Below, piece after piece: positions 39,590-64,000 of a stretch of DNA of 64,000 bases. Below the pieces are notes generated by a model. The model ran no database searches. It was not told where the DNA came from and saw nothing but the letters and a program-made list of their open reading frames with translations. The DNA comes from Parus major. Its lineage: Eukaryota > Chordata > Aves > Passeriformes > Paridae. The number at the start of each line of letters is the position of its first letter. The stretch's first letter is position 1. The DNA lies in NCBI RefSeq assembly GCF_001522545.3, contig NC_031770.1, positions 95,305,779 through 95,369,778 of the forward strand, written 5' to 3'. The position numbers and the translations under genes were made by a program.

Positions 39590-41586
39590 GCTACTGTGAA
39601 GAAAGTTTAAAGGAGTTCTGCTGCATACCAAAGATATTCTGCAGAGGTTTTTTTTCTTCTTTTTTTTTTTTTTTTTCCCAGAAGGGTGGCTGGGGAGGGT
39701 GGCACACAGGTGGGACAGACAGGATAGCCAACAAGATTTTGTGTCTGATGAAAAGCTCCACATAAAAAGCAGCAGCCCAACCAAGGATTTTCATGTTCAG
39801 ACAACTGAAGCATTACTGATTTGGAAATGTAGTTCTTCTTACAGTATACAGGTGAATAGCTCATGCCTAATTACAGATTGAAACAATTTGAAATAGCACA
39901 AGTTTAAAATATAAACATAGAAAATCAGATAATCAGAATTTCCAATGAAGCGTTCATTCTGGAGCAGATAGGCAACATCATTAACACAAATGCAAACAAT
40001 AGTACAGATGATTTAATTGGATTACTTCACTCACTCCTATGAATTTTTCCAAATAAGTTCCTTAAGGAAGCTAGAAATGGAAATTCAAATGTCATCTTTT
40101 CTGGATGTTTTGGCCTATAGCAGTCAGTCATGCTCTCCAAACGTGATCTCACTGAAGCAGCTGTGTGTACACAACAAATCGCATTTGGGCGTTTCAATCC
40201 AAGAGCGGGTAAGGACAAACAGAGGTGAGCAGCACACTGTCCCTCACCACTAACACCAACAGTTGCCATAGCAACAGGAGGGATCACTGGAAGAGGTTGG
40301 TATTGATCTTTCCATCCCATGTTCATTGCCATTTTTTCAGAGTGATCTCACACAATGCTACCACAAACAACACATACCCAAGTTCTGAAGTTAAAGGGAA
40401 ATAATAGTGTTGATAAGGCAGCAGGGAATAATTAATAATACAGTTAGCTTGGGTACACAAAGAGCAAGCAGCGAATCTTCATTTCAGTGCAAGCTACGCC
40501 AGGGCAAGACAGGATGTCAATATGTACAGGAATGTTTCATCATGCCTTCCACCTACATTTGAAATTTCCTGCACACTCTCCCACAGTGCAGCATCTGCCT
40601 GTTCTCAGCATTTGTAACAACATAGTAACCAATGTCTAGGTCACCTGTTGCAAAAAGTAGGATATAACGAAGGATATTCTGTGCTTAGTCCAAAGCCTTT
40701 TTCCATCATGCCAGCATGCTGCAGATTGGCATGGATCCAGAAAGGTAAGAAAGTCTAAGTAGACAAATATTAAAGAGATTTTTCAGGTTAACAGTAGCAT
40801 AGCTCCAGAGTCCCTCACAGCTCAACCTATAAATATGGGATAACACATTATGTGAGTATATCAGAGATTTTGGTAAAGACTAATATTGTTTCCAGTAACA
40901 ATACATAGCTGAGAACTGCACTTAGCTCATAAATTGCAGGATGTTACTTTGTTGATACTACCATAAGGCTCAAATGAAAAAAAATATTTTGAAGGTTTCA
41001 CATTCACAAAAAACATTCCTTCTAAAGACATGCAAAAATGGGAGAAAAAGTGTTTAAAATATTAGACAGTATTAAGAAAGCCTCTTGAGAACACTCCCAA
41101 CTGTATTTGTAGCCAGAACAGTTAGCAGAACATGGTCCTAGCTAAAAGCAGAAGCCTGCTTATACAAGAAATATAAAATATTATTCTTGAAAACAAGTAG
41201 ATCACTTCTGCTACATGAACCCTACGTTGTCCCAGTTTTGTATCAGCATAATATAATTTCTGTAATTTGTTATATTTGCATAAAGCAAATGATGTAATAA
41301 AGCAATAGTATGGAATGTACCCACTATCTCCAGAAACTTCAGAGTTCACAAAATGATTAGCCCCTCAAAAAAAAAAAAGTCATCTAGGTAGAACAGCTTT
41401 CAGAAAATGCATCATACTTTCTCAAGGCAAATACAAAAGACAAAATTACAAGTCTACATCAGTATAGATATTCCTAACAAAATTTTAACTTTTTTACTTA
41501 AAAAAAACCAGATCCTGAAAAAAACCTTTAACAATACCTACCAGCTGTGTACATCAAGTTAACAACTGCAGCATAATCCAAACAAA
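39560..41586 (-). other. EIPR1: Putative EIPR1 3' UTR
   Basis: About 2 kb follows the stop codon with no other gene signal. I found no canonical AATAAA on the minus strand between 41586 and about 40 kb. The first candidates are ATTAAA at 40017-40012 and AATAAA at 39589-39584. The extent is therefore inferred from poly(A) motifs only; a shorter UTR using a variant signal (for example AGTAAA near 41495) is possible. Confidence 0.4.
39648..39676. repeat. T-rich tract (T8 CTTCT T16)
   Basis: A nearly pure T tract, which on the minus strand encodes runs of Lys. It sits about 60 nt from the candidate AATAAA and could be the tail of an old insertion. Confidence 0.85.
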
Positions 41587-56978
<15,392 letters not shown>

Positions 56979-59900
56979 CTAAAATAATGAAACAAAGCTG
57001 GCAATGTTTCTAAATGTTACACTAAAACGAAATTAGTTGCAATGAAGACAAAGCTGCTCAATAGCCTATTGCTCCAAGTGCAAGGGACTTGCAAAATCTA
57101 AAGACTGAAGAAAAAAAAAAGTAAAGAAGCAACAAATAAAAGCTAGAGCTGATTTTCTATCACTATTTTTTTAAAGACTTATGCAGTATAATGTATGCCA
57201 AAACATTAAAAGTATTGTACTATTCTATAAATTAAACAGTTTTAGATCATTGTTGAAACAGTAAATAGACAACATGGGCACACTGCACAGATCTGTAGCT
57301 GACACACACATATGCATTTAGCTTCATTAACAGTCTTACAAGATTTTTTCCATGTCAAAATGCCAAATTTTATCTGTAGTAACAGAATTATGTTGTCAAA
57401 GACTCTTTGATAAATGTATAGCACCTTTTAAAAATAAAGAAATCATTATTTCTTAATAATGCCCATGTCATCACACACACGCCTGTTAAAATAACAGTAC
57501 ATACCACTTAGAAATCTACAATCTCTGAGACAGAAAGGTTTCAATTCCTAAAACAGGCTGCATGTCATGGAACAACCAGCTCTGCATCTCCACAGTTAAT
57601 GAAAAGAATGTCCAAAGTAATCAACTTTATAGTTGTAGAGCAAGTTATCCCCCAATTCCATGTGAACACGGGGGAAATCAAAACTGCTGACACTGCAAAT
57701 TACTTTTACTTCCAATCACTTACTGAAACTGTTTAATACCTAAAGAGGAAAACCAAAATATTTGCATTTAATCAGATATGAAATTTACAAAAATTTCAAG
57801 CAGCTACACAAACAGCAGACTTACTGGGCTCTTTCATGCAACTTTCATATTTCTAAATGTTTCATTATGAGGTATTTCACAAAAGCAGATTACTTCACTA
57901 GATCCTGTTGGGTCCTAGTGCAACATCAATATTCTATGTAACAGTAGATTTCTCAGCACAAATATTATGCTTTGAAGGATGAAAAAGGCTAAAAACTAAA
58001 AAAAACCAAAACCAAACTGTTTACATAAACTTTAACTGACATCAACACAAAAATATGTTGCCAATACTAAACTGCTTAAATCTATTTATATATTATATAC
58101 ATGTTCTTGAATATATTTTGCTAATTTTTTATTACTACAACTCCAACAAGAATATAATCTTTCTTTAGCATTATGATTAACAATCTAGAAACTGCAACTA
58201 GAATTTTCTTTAAAGAACATGGAATTCCCAGCATGCAAGATCATATATTGCTCATGTGTTAATGAATAATTTAACACTGTGGCCAAACCTACTCCTCTAA
58301 CATCATTCCTCCCCTAGAACAAATACTCTCTGAAAGCCTTTCTACAACTCACAGGTTATTAATAGAAACAAAAACTACTGCACAGGACGCTAGACACCAT
58401 ATAATAAAATTAATTTTTTACTTTTGATTAGATTCCAGGCACAACAGAATATTCACAGCTTGTGTAGGTCATTTCGAAAATTAAAGTAAGTTTCTTTAGT
58501 AAGCAGGCTTGGCCATTCAAATCTTAGATTGGTGGGAGGGAAGCAAATATTAACACTGACAGTAAGATAGATCCAACAAAGGGAGTGTATTTTCTCAGGT
58601 ATTTAAAAAATCTCTTGAGACGTAAAGCATCAAATATTCAAAATATGACTCAGAGCAGAGGGTCTTTGTCAGCAGTAGACAATACTTTCTCCAGCATTCA
58701 AGACATATTTATGTATATGTTTAAGTCTTCTCATTTTAACTTTTATAATGCAAACTACTATAAAAAGATGAATTTTTTTTCATTGCAGTCAAAAGTTTAG
58801 GTTGAGGCCAGCACATACATACAGTGATATTTCTTAACATATGAAAAAATTCACATACATGGTAGATGGGCCAACTCTTCCTTGCCTTCGCAAGCAATTT
58901 ATAAATAAATTAAATGACATCTTTCCTTATACACATGTCCAGCTATATATACAGACAAGCTGCTAATCAACTGTCTTCTTTTCCATGTCATCTGTGAACC
59001 TGACAGCAACTGTAAGGATTTAAAGGACTATTTGGAGATAAGAGAAGTTCTCATACATAAGAAGGAATCCTTATGTAACAGAAGGAAGTCTAAAAGTTTC
59101 CTTCCCGGAAATCCAAGAAATAAAGGAAACAAAGTTTGCAGTTCAGAATCACAAATGCAGGTACAAAAACACAGCTGTAATTTTAATTCATACTTGAATA
59201 TATGGACTTCAACTCTTTCCTCCATTTCTTTAAATGCAGAAAAGCTAACTACAAAAGGGAAGGAAAACATGACATAGGTGTATTTTAAACATTATTCTTG
59301 CATGAAGATTAGGATCTGTGCTGTCCAGATGATGAAGACATGCAGGTGTGAGGACCTCACTGGATACAGAAGGCAAATAATTAATGGTATTATTTTATAA
59401 ACACAAAAATATGACTTACATTAAGGAAAAAAGAATGTCTTCTTTTAGACAACAAAATTAGGAATTACTCTTGCAATGCACAAGGATCACAGTGATTTCA
59501 GAAAAGAAATCTGGAGAAAATGAAATCCTGAAAAGTGTAAAATGGTTCCCAGAGTATGGATGGATTTTACACTATTCCTAAATGTTTAGCTGGAACAATG
59601 TCTAAATCTGGTAACACAAGAACAAAAATAGAAGGGCAGCATGATATTATACTACAGTTGCACAAGAGCTTTGAAATAAGAAAAAAATCTTCTAAAAAAA
59701 TTATACAACGTAATGTGATCAGAATAGAACTGTTTATGTTATCCTCAGTGAAGGAAGGGGTTTTACAAAAACAGAGTACCAAAATAGGAAAAAAACTGTT
59801 CTAGAATATCCTGGATCTAGGACTGATTTCTATGTATTCAAATGAAAGTATCATTTACTCCAACTTCCTTTTGTCAAAATATCAAGGACTGAGGTTGATT

Positions 59901-62269
59901 TTCCTGCTTCAAAATTTGATTACATAAGGACTGACTTGGAAAGAGGACAGACAGTATCCTTCAAAACAAATCAAAACCCAACATATATTAAATGTTAAAG
60001 GGTACAGAAATTATCTAGGAAAACCACAAGCAGCATGGAGACAGTAAACCAACTGTTCCTGCTTTCTTCCAAAGGAAAGAGCTATGTGACCAAGAACAAA
60101 ATAGGCAAGTACTTGGAAGAAAGATATATATTAACGGCTACACTAAGTAGACAAACCCAAGCAGACAATTTTCAGATTGCCATTAAAAGGCATGAGTGTT
60201 TTTCTGACTTGTTATTGACGGAAACAGAAAGGTTGATGAGGATTGTAAATTGAGTTCAATTCCTCCAAGTGCAGGAAACCATACCATGTGTCCTTTCATA
60301 ACCGTTCTTGATGTCCAAACCATCTTAAAACTATTTGTGTTTTCAAATAGCCTCATCATATTGGCAGCTCAGAGCTATTCTCAGACCAGCTAAGTAACAG
60401 AACTCACATATTTTTAAGTGCTGAGTTTCTACACTACAGTAAGAAAATATTTTTATTCCTTAAACAAGTTTTCTGCTTTATACTACAAAAATTAAGCCAA
60501 ACATCAAGTTCGTCCTCTGAAATATACTGTTATCCCTATATGCTGATGATGCATTCCAAGTTCTGCCCCCAGTAATTTTCATTATTTCATTCCTACTTCT
60601 AGCATTAAGGAGACCATTGAATAAAATTTATTCCAAGTCCATGAGCTGGTTTCTATTCTCATTCTGATCCACTAATTTCCCTTTTATTTTTCCTCAGACA
60701 GTTTTTTTCCCTCCTATAGTTAATCCATGTTTATTCTAGTTTCAGTAATAATGGTCCATTAAAAAATTCTCCACTAAATTCCACATGGTATTTCCTGCCT
60801 TGAGAAACAGCAGCTATCTTGCCAAGAAAGCATCTCATGCTTGTTCCTAACATCCTTTGTATTTGGATACATCCCTTTTATCCAGATAGCCTGTGAAATC
60901 TTCCCTAGAATATATTCCACCTTGCCTGGAATGCCACTGCCAATGCAGATGGGACAAGAAATCTAAAAGGAATACAGTTATAATAGTTTGGATTAAAATT
61001 ATCAAAACCACAACCCATTTATCCCCTTTGTGAAAACATTTGAAAACCAGAAAAATATCTTGATTTTAACATCTCTACTTCATTCTGTTGCACACCACAT
61101 ACCAAATATACTGCATTTACCCAAGGAAGAGTTCTAGCAATTTGTTGACATCTGACCTCAAATCTGTACACAGAAATACTGTCGTCTTCTCAGCAGACTC
61201 CATCCACACCTTGTGGATTATCTGGGCTTCTCTTGGGTTCAGCTAATGATTATAAATGGCAAAGAATAGCTAATTTAATTGCAAAAGGTAATGATGCAGT
61301 GAGCATAAGATTAGTTTCACCCCAGAAAGTAATGTCCTCAAAACAATAATAAGGGGAGTGATCAAAATGACAGGAGAAGCTTGTCTTAATGTAAATACAC
61401 GCAAATTGAATACTGTGAGGAAGAAGCAAGTTAGCAAAAAAACATTGAAAGAAAATTTAAAAAAAAAAATCCCAAACCAAAACCAAAGTGAACCCAAACA
61501 AACCCACTGAACTGTACAATAAATTACATTTAGCAAACGTTTCTTATCCTAAGATGACTAGATAATTCAGAGAATGAACACACCAATAATTTTATTACCA
61601 AGAAGCTCTGAATGTATTGGGAACTCTAAAATTCTTCAGGCTAATTTTAATGAAACAGTGCGATTTATAAATCATGGGCAGATACAGAAAAGGAACCAAA
61701 TGAGACTGAAATTCTGATCACTGTAGAAAAGCAGAAATTTTGGCAGGTACAAAATTTTGAAGTTTTTCACATTTTCAGTTTTTCACCTGTATTATACCTG
61801 AATTTAGACAAACTTATGTAAACATGAAAGATCCATAAAGAGAAGCATTTGGTTTATGTCTTGCCATTAAAATGGCCTACAATATGTACCTATACAATAA
61901 AAATGAAGAAATTGAAATGTGTTGTAAAAACAGGAAGATCAGTGATGCACCAGTGTAATGAGAGCCTCCTTACCTCTATTACCTGATACAGATACAGCAG
62001 ACCTGATCTTACTTTTAGTTAATGATGCTGATATTATTCAACTTGAACATCATCATGTATTTTTTACAAAAAGAAAAAGCAATTCAAACACAGTGACATT
62101 TCTATTATTTTAATCCTCGGCTCTTGATTTAATCAGTTATAACACATATACACACAGAACTACATTGTTATTTTACTTATAAAACTATAGCAACATGCAT
62201 ATTTTATTAGGACATTGTCCGCTTAGGAACCCATATAGAATATATAAGTTTTCTAGTACTGAGGAAAGC

Positions 62270-62830
62270 ATTCAGTGGAAGTAGCTCAGATTATAACTGC
62301 AGTGACAGCTGCAGATTGAGCTCCAGATAGTGGAGAGAACTGAGGCAAGAGGCTGGGAAGAAGCACTGACCATTTGCTCAACAAAAGGCACAGGGACCTG
62401 TGTCACCAGTTAGTTGACTGAACACTCAGAGACACAGCAGCAGCAGAGGACAGAGAAGGAAGACCCCAAACTTTTGCTTCATAGACTGGAAGGGTAAAAA
62501 ACTCCAAGATTTTCTTTGTTCAGAGTCCCTCATGGGAGGCACCAGCCCAGGATGTTGTTTTGCTGTTGCACTGTGATTAAGTGACTTAAAGGATCGCAAG
62601 GACTGAGACACTGCTATGGGAAACCTGGTATGTGTGAGGGTGGGGCATGCAGGGAGTCAAGCGGGGACCTGTCAGCCCACTGGAGCTGCCCAAAGTCTCT
62701 GACCATGGGGAAGGAACTGCCAGAGTGACTCCTGGATGGCCAAACAGGGACGTTTCCTCAACACCAACAGTGTCCTGCTTAGTCACTGCCTGCTTGAACC
62801 AGACACCATGTTAGGTGATAAGACATCAGG
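62270..62830. other. Higher-GC patch in EIPR1 intron, unassigned
   Basis: The stretch is markedly more GC-rich than the surrounding intron and includes GGTGGGGCATGCAGGGAG-like and CCCACTGGAGCTGCCC-like segments. Frames of 61-66 codons on the minus strand overlap here but show no domain. It may be an old LTR-type repeat, a regulatory element or an alternative exon; no family was recognised. Confidence 0.3.
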
Positions 62831-62937
62831 TGGCTAAGATTCCAAAAATGGACAACCTTTCATCTTAATGAACAATAGACAATTTTTCTTGTCATTTACA
62901 TAACCTTTGTGTATCTGCATATAAAGGAAATGTGAGC

Positions 62938-62953
62938 TTTTTTTTTTTTTTTT
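62938..62953. repeat. Poly(T) run, 16 nt
   Basis: An uninterrupted T run about 110 nt right of the higher-GC patch. It could be the tail of a minus-strand insertion, but this is only suggestive. Confidence 0.8.
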
Positions 62954-64000
62954 GCCTTAACATGGCCTTTTTTAAATGCAGCAAGACCTGATTTCTTTCC
63001 TTTAGACTGCACTATATCTTAATATATTAATTAATATATCTGTTTTCTAGGCAAAAAAACCCCTCATTTTATTAATATCTCATGAAAATCTCTCTTTACA
63101 TTCCGATCAAAAAACATTAAAATACAAATCATGTGCTTTTTAGAATTATGATATATTATGCATGCAACAATCCCTTATAAACAGGATATTCACAGAAAGA
63201 AATCACTGTTTCACCAACAGCTCATTAGCCTACAAACACTCCTTGTACATGGTGATAACCAAATGGAAAATATATTTACTGCTTGCCCCTACTAATGCTA
63301 TCTGTTTTATAACCAACCTGTTCTCACAGATTTCTCTCGCATTCTAAATTCTACAGCAGCAAAAGTTGGGGTAGAGTGCTGATTTATGGAGGAGGGTTTT
63401 ACTCATTTGTTTGTTTTTATAAAGAGAAAGCCAACTGTATAACAAAACATTGCTTGTTTTTCTTTATTGCTCTTTTTAACTGTCAGCCCTACATTTTTTT
63501 TTGCAAACATAAGATTTCTACAGAATAGAAGTTATTATTTTTCAGACACATATAGAGTTTAACAGGGAGTTAATCTCCTAGTTAGGAAGCAATTTTCAAA
63601 GATTTCAGAAATCCACCAGTTACTTCTAGTCCTGAAAAAGCCTATGATACTGCACTTCAGCTTGTCATAATTTTCATTACTAGAAAGTCTATAGCAGGCC
63701 TCTTAAAGAGATGCTTATGCTTTCCTCAGACTTGTTCAGCTGAAGTCCCATTAGCTTAGGAATCCACAGACATGTTTAAGACAAAAAATTCAGTATTCAA
63801 AAATTTCAAGAATTCCAATACTTTCAGAAATGATTCACTGGGCTCAAGATTTTGGTACATGGAAATACGTCCTCTGAGTGTCGATTTTCAGAGAACTTTA
63901 TCAAATTTCACTTTAAAAGCAGTGTATAACTTGGTATTGAAGTAAGTATCATCTAAGAACCAAAAATTGATGGAGCAGAAGTCTGATTATGCTAAACAGT

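Larger units (their letters stand above)
56979..64000 (-). other. EIPR1: EIPR1 intron, running off the right edge
   Basis: I looked on the minus strand for the preceding EIPR1 exon (the segment with LADNHILLWDLQ-like residues) and did not find it, so this 7-kb stretch appears to be a single partial intron. It is AT-rich. It holds a 16-T run (62938-62953) and a higher-GC patch at about 62.27-62.83 kb, reported separately. No other gene is seen. Confidence 0.75.

Noticed and set aside
39488..39864. Minus-strand frames with Lys runs
   Set aside because: They are generated by translation of the T-rich tract at 39648-39676 in three frames.
57000..64000. Search for the next upstream EIPR1 exon
   Set aside because: No minus-strand sequence resembling the expected LADNHILLWDLQ region with flanking splice sites was found; it is probably beyond the right edge.

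Overview
The window looks like nuclear DNA of a bird (Aves). It is AT-rich and intron-rich, and has no bacterial gene organisation. It carries CR1 LINE fragments with the typical avian 3' end (repeated ATTCTRTG-like tail, 'gatgatctttgaggtcccttcc'-like block), and the only convincing gene is a vertebrate one. CR1 also occurs in crocodilians and turtles, so 'bird' is strongly favoured but not proven. The species cannot be named from the sequence.

Gene content: one protein-coding gene is supported, EIPR1 (formerly TSSC1), a WD40-repeat protein that partners the EARP/GARP tethering complexes. It lies on the minus strand. Its last four coding exons are here (56842-56978, 53366-53533, 51965-52132 and 41587-41761). 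They join in frame with GT/AG boundaries and give about 215 C-terminal residues ending ...RALKYHILL. The upstream exons lie beyond the right edge, so 56979-64000 is intron. The 3' UTR runs leftward from 41586, with a plausible poly(A) signal and GT-rich downstream element near 39.58 kb.

Layout: (1) 1-39.5 kb is a gene-poor intergenic stretch downstream of EIPR1. By human gene order it would face MYT1L across a large desert. It holds only repeats and possible regulatory DNA: young and very old CR1 pieces, one LTR-like segment, microsatellites, a 32-bp palindrome and a (GGGA)4 quadruplex motif. (2) 39.5-41.6 kb is the putative 3' UTR. (3) 41.6-57 kb holds the four EIPR1 exons with introns of about 10.2, 1.2 and 3.3 kb; the largest intron holds three CR1 pieces and an inverted-repeat element that looks like an old DNA-transposon remnant. 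(4) 57-64 kb is intron sequence without recognisable exons.

I found no convincing new biological system. Open reading frames outside EIPR1 are short, overlap on both strands, and mostly look like chance or repeat shadows. The best leads are the very old CR1 copies that still show reverse-transcriptase residues, the inverted-repeat element at 43.25-43.43 kb, the LTR-like segment at about 37.1-37.47 kb, the quadruplex/AP-1 cluster at 32.57-32.72 kb, and the pair of equal-length, equal-phase WD40 exons in EIPR1.
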